DNA from: Paragordius varius
Lineage: Eukaryota > Nematomorpha
Length of the DNA stretch: 64,000 bases
NCBI GenBank assembly: GCA_964247055.1
Contig: OZ176052.1
Location: forward strand, 12,710,001 to 12,774,000
Direction of reading: 5' to 3'
In this document: positions 37,803 through 49,020 of the stretch, one piece after another
Position numbering within the stretch: the stretch's first letter is position 1
Layout: every line of letters begins with the position of its first letter
Program-made: the position numbers and the translations under genes
The notes under the pieces: generated by a model
The model's database searches: none
Seen by the model: the letters and a program-made list of their open reading frames with translations, nothing else
What the model was told of the DNA's origin: nothing

Positions 37803-39285
37803 CTTAAGCCTAACTCAGCAAATACATAACTGCAAAATAAATTATTTAAAGCGTTCGCCATTTTAGAGGCAAACATAACTTAATCAACATTTAAAAGTAA
37901 AAATAAACTTAAAATGCCACCAAAAAATTGCAAAATCAATAATTCAAAATCTAAACAGCACTTGAAAGAAAGAAAAAACAAATATAACATGTACTATATC
38001 ATATGGAATTCTTCCTATAATTGTTTATAATTGTAGGGTCTAAATATAAAAAATAATGTAAATTTTTTTCCAATTTAGGAAATCTATAACGGCTTTTAAA
38101 TATTTAAGTTTTTCAATATATCTGAATAGGATCTTATTTTTACACTTTAATTATTAAAGATTAGTTTTGATTTTATTCAATTGGTTGCAAATATTACAGC
38201 AAATATATTTATTTTTCAATGTTTGGGAAAAACCCTGTTGTTAATAAAATATTTACTTGCCAGTTTTGTATATTAATTTGGGATTCTGTACAAATATAAT
38301 CTGTAATGCAGAGTTTCCAGTAATATAGGTATTCGCGTCCTCAGTTAGTTCAATCTAAATGTTAGAAATATAGCTAACCAAACATTTTGATCCAATACAC
38401 TTTTGACCTCTGAACAGAGTAATTATAATAATCAGGTTTTCTACAGCTTGCCTTCTTTTATTAACAATGCCGCCACAAAAATTATTTTTTTTAAAAATGT
38501 TCAATATTTATGCACCTTAAAAACAAATATGCAATTAAATTTTCATATTAACTACAGATATTTAATCAGGTAATTCACTACCATATATATATATATATAT
38601 ATATATAGCCACTGTTTATAAATATATTTATATGGGAAAATTTTAAGAGCTATAACCATCAGATTATAAGGGTTCTAATAAAATTTTAAATTTTTATTGC
38701 TAAAAATGTTTTGCCCATTATAATATTAGTATTATGTATATATCTATTTTACCTTTAAACAATTTATAGCTATTATGTTCGTATATATAATTATCAAATT
38801 TTTAAATATATTTTAGACAAAATATTTAACTAAATGGGATTAAAATTAAGTTTCATTATTAAATAATTATTTAGCAATTTTTTTGTTAAAGACACCTTGT
38901 ATCTTCCAAAATTTTAAAAATCTGGGATTATATGAGTAATTCAAAGTTAAATCATTGCCGAAAAATTAGCTGTTATTTGAGGGCAAAACGTTCGCTAAAA
39001 ATATAAAAAAAGAATTAGAACGATATTAATATACATATTAGATATCGCTTATAGCATGTCCCTTAAGACATAAAAGATATTAAAATCTACATTACGACTA
39101 ATATTTGACCAAAAATCATCTTATATAAATTTAACCTTTTTCTAGCAATCCAGATAAAACATATACCTATTATACATTATAAATAATTTATAAAAATGGA
39201 CACAATATTTTTTTTAGAACAAGAGATTCGTTGTACTATTATGTTACTCTATGTTTTTTAAACATCTGCTTTTGGTTTATCCTTA
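37803..39285. other. Upstream region of the IFT54 gene
   Basis: Mostly A+T-rich with a (TA)n tract at 38,583-38,607. Coding-like patches on the minus strand near 38,290-38,430 are mentioned with the orphan exon. No promoter element can be assigned with confidence. Confidence 0.4.
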
Positions 39286-39286
39286 G
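39276..39286 (+). promoter_or_regulatory. 3' splice-like signal just upstream of the IFT54 start codon
   Basis: TTTATCCTTAG ends 15 bases before the ATG at 39,302. It could be the acceptor of an upstream 5'-UTR intron or, in an animal lineage that uses it, a spliced-leader trans-splicing acceptor. This is inference from position and sequence only. An in-frame TAG spanning 39,284-39,286 shows that translation starts at 39,302. Confidence 0.35.
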
Positions 39287-39301
39287 TTTTATTCATTTGA
39301 T

Positions 39302-41063
39302 ATGACAGCAATAGCTCAACCCGAGAGCTGGGATATGATAGTTAAACGAACGCAAGTGACACTAGGTTATTTAATTTTTAACTTTTCTACATGTATTAGC
39401 TGTTTGATACACTATTTAACAAATTATTCCTAATTATTATCTCTATAAAACACAACATAGGTAAAGTTATTAAAAGGCCACCTCTACGCCCGGATCTGCT
39501 GCAAAAACCACCTTTTAGATTTATCTTTGATATAATTCATGAAGTTATAACTACTACAGGATTTTTTCATGGTAAATTTATTTATTTTTTAGATATTGTA
39601 TTTAGTTATAATAATATAAATCATTTCGTGCTTAAGCTATAAAACCGCATGGTTAACTTTTTGGGTGCGGTGGCTTGGCTTATAATAAGAGTCCCAATAT
39701 AAAATACGAATTTATGTATTAATCAATATGCAAAATTTTATTCCGATATTAATACAAGTATACCAAGCTGTCATGGAATCCCTAAGTTTATGGTTGTATT
39801 TAAATTTATGTTGAGGTGTTGGAACCATTTCAAGTGCTCTTAAAAATTAAAATATGTTGCAATCTCGTTAACAATTAGGTGATTCTTTGTTTAAACCCTT
39901 TCCAAAATTTTGTAAAACGAGAACAAACTACATTTTACTCTTAACTGCAAAATTAATTGAAAAAAAAACAATAATATATAAAGAAGAACCGGGGTGGTTT
40001 CTGAAGGCCTGATTCCTAAGAGTTTAAAAATAGAACCGGATTGATTTCCAAAATTTTGGAACCGGAATCGGGGTGGTTCCTGACCAAGTGGAACCGAAAC
40101 GGGTAAGTTCTTTAAATTAATGGTTCAACCTGTTCCATTTTGGTTCATGACTTTTCATTAATGATTTTCACACAAATTTTAAAAAGCAACTAAGCCAAAT
40201 GTATAAGTACAAAGTAGGTAATAAGTGTGTTTGATAAAATAATATTTTTGAATCTATGGCCAAAAAAACTTAGGCGCCGGATGCGGCTTGTGGATTGGGA
40301 AACGGGGTCGGTATTCATTGAAACTGGTTCCTGTTAAAATCTTAAGTCGGTCGGTTAGAAGCCATGATTTAAAACATACAATTTAATTATCTTTCATTTT
40401 TCAGAATATTTTGTAATAGCATATGAAAATATTACACTCTTTTCATTATACTAAAATTAGGGTTTCGCGTTTATAGTTAATTTCTAAGTTATTTAAAAAT
40501 TTTTTTTATTATTATTAATAAGTTGGACATAATGTTCATTACACCGAATAAAACTCTCATAGGATTAAAAAAATTAATGATTTTGTTTGTAATACCTGGT
40601 TAGCTATTTTACCAACATTAAGATACTTATATTTTTTCAGGTTTATACACGGATGCCGAATTAAATCCAGATTATTATCAGGATAGAGATACAAAAGCTT
40701 TATTTTTGGAAAAAGCTTTAGCCTGTGTAATTTTTACCAAAGGCCAAATGTTAAAAGCCAATCCTCTTAAGATTTTGGCTGGCTTGGAACCCGAAAGGAC
40801 AAATTCATTCTTACAAGCACTGGGTTTATATGATTTTAAAAAAATTGTGTATATTTCATTATTTGACTGGTTCATGTTATCATCTATTTTTTTTTTCATT
40901 GTAATAAGTTATAAAATTCGAATAATTAGAAGAAAATAATGAAACTCAAATATAAAAAAACAGGCTTTTATATAAAAATATTTTATTAGGAATATGCCTT
41001 TTGGAAGGATACGATAGCACAAATGCAGTTCAAAGAGTTCTTTCAGGCGAACGGCCGTTTTAA
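39302..41063 (+). CDS. TRAF3IP1: IFT54 (TRAF3IP1) N-terminal CH-domain protein, short form
   Basis: Four exons: 39,302-39,365, 39,461-39,571, 40,641-40,823 and 40,990-41,063. All three introns are GT-AG and phase 1. The 143-residue product aligns end to end with the N-terminal calponin-homology-like domain of IFT54, an IFT-B subunit that acts in cilia and binds tubulin through this domain. Diagnostic blocks are KVIKRPPL (res. 23-30), [18 protein letters not shown] (34-51), GLYTDAEL (59-66), [19 protein letters not shown] (about 101-119) and [12 protein letters not shown] (about 131-142). Known family members are several hundred residues long and continue into a linker and a coiled coil that binds IFT20. 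Here a TAA follows GERPF and a poly(A) signal lies 140 bp on, so the gene looks naturally short or is a partial duplicate. The start is the first ATG after an in-frame stop. The downstream LLTP gene on the same strand begins 522 bp later. Confidence 0.93.
39985..40360. repeat. Degenerate GGAACCGG/GGTTCC repeat inside IFT54 intron 2
   Basis: Imperfect copies of AACCGGGGTGGTTTC, GGAACCGGAATCGGGGTGG and AACCGAAACGGGTAAG recur here, followed by ATTGGGAAACGGGGTCGGTA and AAACTGGTTCCTG. The patch is far richer in G+C than its surroundings, so it stands out by composition. It has no open frame of interest and is probably a decayed transposable element end or minisatellite. Confidence 0.6.
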
Positions 41064-41201
41064 ATCAATGATGCAGAAGTGCGCTCAATAATTTAATTGA
41101 TGGTCTGGCATTTTGTTTTTACCGTTATTTGAGAGAATAACAAATATTTTATGTTGTTTTATAATGATTATATATATATATATATATGTTTGAATCGTTT
41201 C

Positions 41202-41207
41202 AATAAA
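41202..41207 (+). promoter_or_regulatory. Poly(A) signal AATAAA for the IFT54 gene
   Basis: AATAAA lies 139 bases after the TAA stop of the four-exon IFT54 reading and 379 bases before the LLTP start codon, a sensible 3'-UTR length. In this composition AATAAA is common by chance, so the assignment depends on its position. Confidence 0.45.
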
Positions 41208-41585
41208 TTAATATAACGTTCTTGTGTTTTAATTGCAAATAATGGTTTTTTATGTTTTTGTTTTCCTTATAAAATATCCAACAAAACTTCCTTATCTTAA
41301 GGAACTATCTCAAATCTGTCATGTCAAAATTTGGCTTTCTTCTACAAATGAAATCACAAGAGATTTGCCAATTGCAATTTTAAGATAATACTTTTTACTT
41401 TATTATCGAAATATGTTTAATTCTTTGGACATACATTTAAAATATGTTTTTCCACATTTTTTCAAATTTTATATTGCCACAATTACAAGAGTATTTATAA
41501 ATATTAAATTTAAATCCTGTTTATAAATTGTTGGCCTTATATTATAATTTCCTTACAACCACATTGATAAAAATATTTTGCACTA

Positions 41586-42596
41586 ATGCGGATTTTTATC
41601 CTACTTTTTGTCTTGAGCGGATATTTGAAACTTCATGGGGAAGATGTGCAACGTAACATTTTTTTAAATATTTTTAGAGCTGACTCAAAAACTTAGTAAA
41701 GAGAGTTGTTATATCCCAAGTATGATTTAATTAACTATTTTGTAGATTCACTTTTTGAGTATGGGTATACATATGAATACTCTTTAAATTTTAATGTTTC
41801 TAATCGATTCGTTGTCCAAATCATAAATGAAACGGCTAGTCATGAAATTTATGGCAAATGTTTGCTAACACTCAGTGTGGGAAAACAGTGTTTACACAAA
41901 TTAATGGTATAAACATATGAACAAATTTAACCAAAATAACTAGAAATTTTGCTTTATTTTTTTACCTTATTCGATTGTAATTTTAATTAACCCTTGCATA
42001 CAATTCCCCATGCATTTAATACGAATTGTATTGACATTTAAAATTAAATGGCTAAATATAAAGGCAAAAAATTAGACTATGTTCAAAAGGTGCAAGAACT
42101 AAATATAAAGATAATACTATTAATACCCTTTAAAGCACTTAAGTTTTTATTGTTACTCAATGTATTTAACTGAATTTTTAACGTATATAAATCATTATTA
42201 TTTTTATTTCTAATTTTATATTGGGACAGCCTTTTTTATTCTTATGATATAATCTATATTGATTTGGGGTAAATAGTTACTCCAATTAGAAGAGTTAAAG
42301 GAGAAAAATGTTGGCAGCTAAATTAATGATTAAATTTTATTACCTAATTTTTATGCCCTGATAATCTTACAGCGTATTAATACTTATGTGACAAAATTCA
42401 GATAAAAATGGGTTATTTTCAAGTTTTTGTATGCTAATAATAAATGAATGGCTTTGACTTTTTATATAAAAGGGAAGTCTTCCAAAATGTACAAAAGGTC
42501 TCCTCAAATTAGCTGTATATATATACTCATGTGTCAAACTTAAGGGTCCGTGTGTACGTTTCAGAAATTATAGAATGAGGAGCTTTTGAGGGAAAT
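41586..42596 (+). CDS. LLTP exons 1-4: signal peptide and start of N-sheet
   Basis: Exons 41,586-41,652, 41,678-41,719, 41,746-41,906 and 42,574-42,596. Exon 1 encodes a classic signal peptide (MRIFILLFVLSGY). Exons 2-3 read through ESCYIPNSLFEYGYTYEYSL, matching the cysteine then Y-x-Y-x-Y start of the lipid-transport domain. Introns 1 and 2 are only 25 and 26 nt. Both are GT-AG and A+T-rich, and without their removal exon 1 runs into a stop. Exon 4 is a 23-nt micro-exon (NEELLRE) whose phases (0 in, 2 out) join exon 3 to exon 5 and supply the family's usual leader to the next strand. The ATG at 41,586 is the only one placing a signal peptide in frame. Confidence 0.85.
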
Positions 42597-43366
42597 GTTA
42601 AGAATTAGCGCCTATAAGAGAAATTTCAAAATAATTCGCCAAATAACTTATTATAAAATACCAAAATTAAACATGAAGGGAAACGCTTGAAAATTTATAT
42701 ATTTATGATAATATTAATTAAAACAAAACCCAAAGAAGTCTTAATAATTTTTATTTTTTGAAAGCATTAAGGAATTTTATTAGGTCGAATTTTGGGGACT
42801 GAAGTTAATAGCAAAAACATGTGTATATTAACATATTTCAATTAAATGTTAATTTAAAAAACTTTTCAAAGATTAAAACCGTGCACAAACAGCTAAGTGA
42901 TTATCGTATATAAAAACCAGCATATAGTTAAAACACATGAACTATGGTTTGCATTTCAAACACACAAAAATAAAAATTATCCTTGCTTCTACGTTATCTT
43001 GATGTAGGGAGGGACACAAACTTTATTAAAATTATAATTTACATTTTGATTAAAATACTAATTATTATGGAATTGACTCTAGTTAATGCGATATAAAATG
43101 TTAAAAGTAAAACCTCTAAAATATAAAATACACTTAATTTAAATTTCATTGTGACTTATAACTTTTTACATGCGTAATACTAGTATAAATATATGATAAA
43201 AATTAGAGGCATTTTCCTTCAAGCTCTAATGGGTTAAAATCACCTATGTACATTGATTTTTGCATTTATTTTTTATATATGACTTCAAAACATTTTTTAA
43301 TTTGAAATCCTGTCAATCTATCTAAAATATGATTTCAACACATTCAAACGGATCCCAAAGTTTGGC

Positions 43367-43401
<35 letters not shown>

Positions 43402-46400
43402 CCATATTTTTATTAAATAAACTTCTATTGATTATTTTTGAAAAAGCAGGATGCTGATTATTTACCACCTTTATAAACTCATATTTTAAATTACTAGAAA
43501 AAATTTAGCTATTCGTACATTGGCATCATCTTTCTTAAATGAACTTATAAAATTATAAAGAAAATTTGGTTTAGATAAAATATCCGCCTTTTTGGCTGTT
43601 GTAGCGGTAAAAATAAAATTTATAATTTAAAGATTTTTTTATATTGGAAGAGATACAACCATTAAATGATGAAAAATAATATATCCCTTGAACAATTCAA
43701 ATTCACCCTCGAACAATTCAAATTCACCCTAAAAATAAATTAGGTGTTTTCAAACTAATATAATTCATTATTAATGTGAAATATATCTTTATGGCATAGT
43801 TTATTATTTTTTCAGTATTATTTTAATTTAAAATATAATTTTTATTCTTTAAAAATATAAAAAATATAGGTAATTTTTAATCTAAAAAATCATATATTTT
43901 ATATAAGGGTGAATTTGAATTGTTTGAGGGGAATATGAATTGTTCAAGGGTGAATTTGAATCTAAATGATATATATTTTCATTTGTTACCCGGTTAAAAT
44001 TACTAAACTGGTTAAAAGGTACAGGATAATAATTTATATCTAAAAAATTGAGATATAGATTTTTTAGAATGTAGTGTTTAAGCCGGTTTATTCATATCAA
44101 TTTCTCACTCTAAAGCATCAATGTAATAAATACTATTTATGTATTATAAAACAAGTTTAAAACCTGTACGGCTTCCCAAGTAACTCATGAATTTCAAATT
44201 CATCCCCAAACAGTCGATATAACTGAAATATTTGCTACATTGGAAAAGTATTTATTTTAAACGTTCTATATAATCTAATATTTTAAAAGGTTTTCGTATA
44301 AATTAATAGAGAATAAATTATATTTTTTTAGATGATTGTATTTTTTGAAAAATGGTTATTAATATAGATTATATTCTGTGAAACAGGTGAGTGAAACCAG
44401 AGATAACTATTTTTAGACTCTTTTTAACCTTTAGATGTATTCAAAAAGGTTCAATTTTGACTAAATTTATTAATTAAGTTATAAACTAATATAAATAACC
44501 ATAAAATATTCAATCAATATTCGGAAATTATTAGATCCATTTTATTAAAAAGGTCGGAAATTATATTTCAAACAAATAAGAATGAGGTATCCCACGTTTT
44601 TCATTCTCCAAATGATGGGACAGACATCGTGAATTTTAAAAAATCCATTGCTTCTGCAATATGGATAACAAATGACATTGATGGATTGACTGCTAAACCT
44701 CAAAAATTGGTAACAATAGCTTTAGTTTTTCTTCAAACTATTATAAATAGCCTTTAAATAATTTTATGAAATATTTAGCGGGACATTCGTGGTACTTGTC
44801 TAACTGTCCATGCATCGGATCAATATGCAAGCAATTCCTCCAAGGACGAGGTTAACCTGTACCGAAGAAAATTGGGGTCTACATGTGAACAAAATGAGTT
44901 CGCCAAAAACACATTTCCTCAATCGCCCTTTAATAAAAACAATATACAGGTATAATATAATATAAATCATACAAACTTTTTCTATCAATAATTTTTTTTT
45001 GTTGAAATTAAAATATGCATAACATATAAATAGGCGAATTATACCTTTTTTTGCGAAAGTATTTATTACATTTACAAAAGATGTTGGTCAATGCATTTAC
45101 TCAACAAAACATCCTTTGTCAATACACAATAAAAAAATCCGAAAAATCACTAACATTCATTAATTGCACAGAAACATATTTGACATCTGCGTTGGGAAGT
45201 GTTGCAGTTGCAAAGTAAAAATTGTTTAATATACTAATGACATGTTACAGGGGTCACCAGCATAAATAGTGTCACGGGCCGTCTTTTTATCTAAAAAACG
45301 GTTAACCGATTATGAAAAAAGGAACATTAATAAAAGTTTTATTAGAGTTCAAACATCATACTGTAAAAAATGCAAAAAATATAACTACTAATTATTTAAT
45401 TAGTTTTTGCTGTTAGTTCATGGCCAATGGGGAGGATTTATTTAAAAATTTGTTTAGAATTCAATTTACTTTGAACAGCCGCAATCGCCCTGCGGGCCGT
45501 GGACACCCCTATTTTGATATATATTATTTTAGTGGCGTTGTGTTAATTTTAAAGTTTGTCAAATCAATATTATTTAAACAATCTAACCCCTAATATTATG
45601 ATAAAAGCATAGTGACAAATAAATATAAAATAATTTAATTATGTCCGATTTTAGGCTTTAGTAGTAATGTGTATTAATTACAATGAAGACAATAACTAAA
45701 AATGCGTATAATATTTTTTTTCATGAGGCAAATCATTTATAACATTTGGTCATAGTTTTACCATTTTTTTATTATTAAAATAATATTAAAATAATTATAG
45801 TACATATGCAACCAAGTGCCGCATGCGGTTCCTAAGATATGATTTTATGGCGAAGTATAAATAATAAAAGTGATGGAGTTTTAACCAAATAAGGGTCATT
45901 AAAAATTATAACTTATTTTATTTTCTGTTTTTTCTCTTTACCATAAAAATTAAGTTTATCTAAGGTACACACTCAACCCATATCCTCTATAAGGGGACTA
46001 TGCAACAAAATTAAAATAAAATAAAAAATTTTAATTTTCACTTGGTTAAAGAATTTGCCATTTCGATATTGTGATTCAATAAATTTTTTAGTATTCTCTG
46101 TTCCACCACTAAAAGAAATTCTAGACTCCTTATTTGCTTCAAATTTGAGAGTTTCAGGCAATATTTTTATGATTAAAAATTTTTTCAGTAGAATATTAAT
46201 GATGTTCATTTCCGAACAATAACGAACAACCGACATTATATATCATAAATTACTACTTTTATTTACTGGCCCCTTATTGGATAGGAATATTAGTCTCAAG
46301 AAATTTTTCTGGTGTGTTAATTTGTTAAATTAGGTTCGATCACTTTCCTGAGCATTGAAGAATGCAAGGCATATTCTATTTTTCTATATATTTATGGAAG

Positions 46401-48974
46401 CTTTATGTTAAAAATTTGGAATTAGTTTAGAATGTGATTATAATATAAATGCATAAATATATATTGACAGCTTATTATAAAGATAAATAAGATGCGGCCA
46501 TTTTGTTATGGCAACTGTGCTTTAGAGGATATAATATTTTCAATTAAAAAACATTGTTATATCATTACATATAATCTTTCAATATGTATTAAGCTAATTT
46601 GATTTAGTTTGATTTTAATTAATTTGGAATATTTGAACAAATGATTTGGTGACATGTGCCATACTTTAAATTAAAATCAATAATAAGGACCAAAAAATAT
46701 AACCGTTTATTAAACATTTATATCCGTGAATTTCTACGACAATAAAATAAGTATTAATTATTCAATATATTTGGAAAGTAGATTAACGCGATAGAATATA
46801 ATTCAATGTGAAAAATGTCAAAACTAATCATTATCATCATTTTTACTATAAATAGATTTCAAATTATTAATAACTGATTTTGCACCTGTGGCCCAAAATA
46901 TCTAAAATTATGAAGTACTAAAATCAAATTATAAAATTATATATATATCGGATTTTATATTAATTTAGTACGGAAATGAAACTTTTGTCAAAACAAAGCG
47001 CTTTAAACATTGACTTCGATGTAGCCGTGGCTGATAACACAAAATTCACGAAATCTTCAATACTATACCAGTACGATCAAAGAAAACTAAGAAACTATGT
47101 TCTTCAACAGTCCATCAAACCTAAGGCCCAATCTTTAAATAGTATTTTAATTTATTTAATGTATGCTTTAAAAATTAAAAAGGATTTTTTGGAATTTGGC
47201 TGCGACAAAAATGGTAATGTTATTAAATCATATCTCTTGATAGCTTCAAGATAAAAAACCAAATGATATATGCGGTTAAAATACTAGAAAGGAATTTAAA
47301 TGTTTCTGTATACCCAAAAAAATCGCATTTTTATCACATATTAGGTCAAATTACCATTGATGAAATCGCGTCAATTAAATTTATTTATTATAATATAGCA
47401 TAAGGGTAATTCTAAACGCAAAATATTATCAACAAAGATTTAACATTTTTTAGAGGCCCTCAGAAAGATTTTCAAGGATATAATAAAAAAATCCTCTTGT
47501 GGTGTCAAATTGAATCATAAAAACTAATATGCGGTAAAAGATTTTAAACAATCCCATAATAGATCCATATAGAGAGATTACCCAATATATCGCCTTCAAA
47601 AAAATTTAAGCCTTTATAAATTAATTGCACCAAAGCGGAAGTTGTGTATGATTTTTACAAAATATCCAATATATATGTTATAATTTTTCCATACAATTCG
47701 ATGCCGAAAAAAGATCTGTCCTCTCAGATTTTAGATATAGGGATTTTTTTCCTTCTAAAACCTAATTAAATATTTTTTGCGCCATTTTGGTTTTTATACC
47801 GGCTTTAGGGCATAAAAATGCCCCAACTTAAAAAATAGAGTCTATATATTTTCTCTGCATCGAAGTTTCGAAGTATGGAAAAGAAAATATTGAATGTTTT
47901 GTAATATTTGCAGCTTCCGCGTTGATGCAAATTATCGAAAAATTCTTTTTTATATATTCTTGAAGGCGATATATTGGGTAAACACTATACATACATTTAA
48001 TATATGATAGTTTTAATAAAAGTTAAAGTCTTTACCGCATATTAACAAAATTTTATAAAAATTTGTGCCAAAGATCAAAGGTTCAGCTTATATACTCGAA
48101 AATCTTTCAAATACCCTTCAAAAAAATGTAAAATCTTTGTTGATAATATTTTGCGTTCAGAATTATCCGCAACAAAAATAAAATTTAGGCAATAAAATAT
48201 AGATTTTTTTATTTTGACTAATAATTGAAAAATTTAAATATCTTCTTTCTATTTTAACCGCTTATATAATTTTGATATTCACCTGAAGTATTTAGCTATC
48301 GAATGTTATATGCTTGACATTCGTTTTTTTGCTGCACACCGTTTTATAATATATTTAAGCATAGTTCATAAAATCGAAGACTAAATCATGTTTATTCATA
48401 AGGTATAATCGATTTTTAGTGATATACTCATAAAAAGGGTTAAGATTAAAATCTTTTTAACGTTTTATCAAATTGAAGTGGAGCAAGGGTCCGAATACAA
48501 TAAACTAGGATTTATGTATTTTAGTTGATAGTTTTGTAAAATCACTAAATTATTTAATTTTTAACAATACATTAATAAACTTTAATAAATTTATCCATGC
48601 TTATAAAATGATATCATACAATTCAGATTGCTTTTAGATACGGTTGTGTCAATAAAATACCCAATTAATATATAATGCGATAAATTCTGAATTTGTATTA
48701 TGATATCTCATGTGCATCTTTTTGGATCTATTTATTTGATAAATAGAGCCATATAACATCAAACTAAATAATTAATTATTTACAGGCATCGCAAAATATT
48801 TGGATGAAATACGTGTAGGACACAATCAAATAGAACCGTTCAATATTGCGGCACCTTTTGAAAATCTGCTCAAGGAGATAAGGATAGCTTCTGCCGAGGA
48901 TCTATCCGCGCAGAGTGATTTGTTATTTGAGAGTGAAAAAAATATGGTAATTACAATACGATGTATAAATATAG

Positions 48975-49020
<46 letters not shown>

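Noticed and set aside
40990-41090. Alternative frame of IFT54 exon 4 ([19 protein letters not shown])
   Set aside because: It is open but needs a phase 0 junction; the phase 1 frame gives [12 protein letters not shown], which matches the family.
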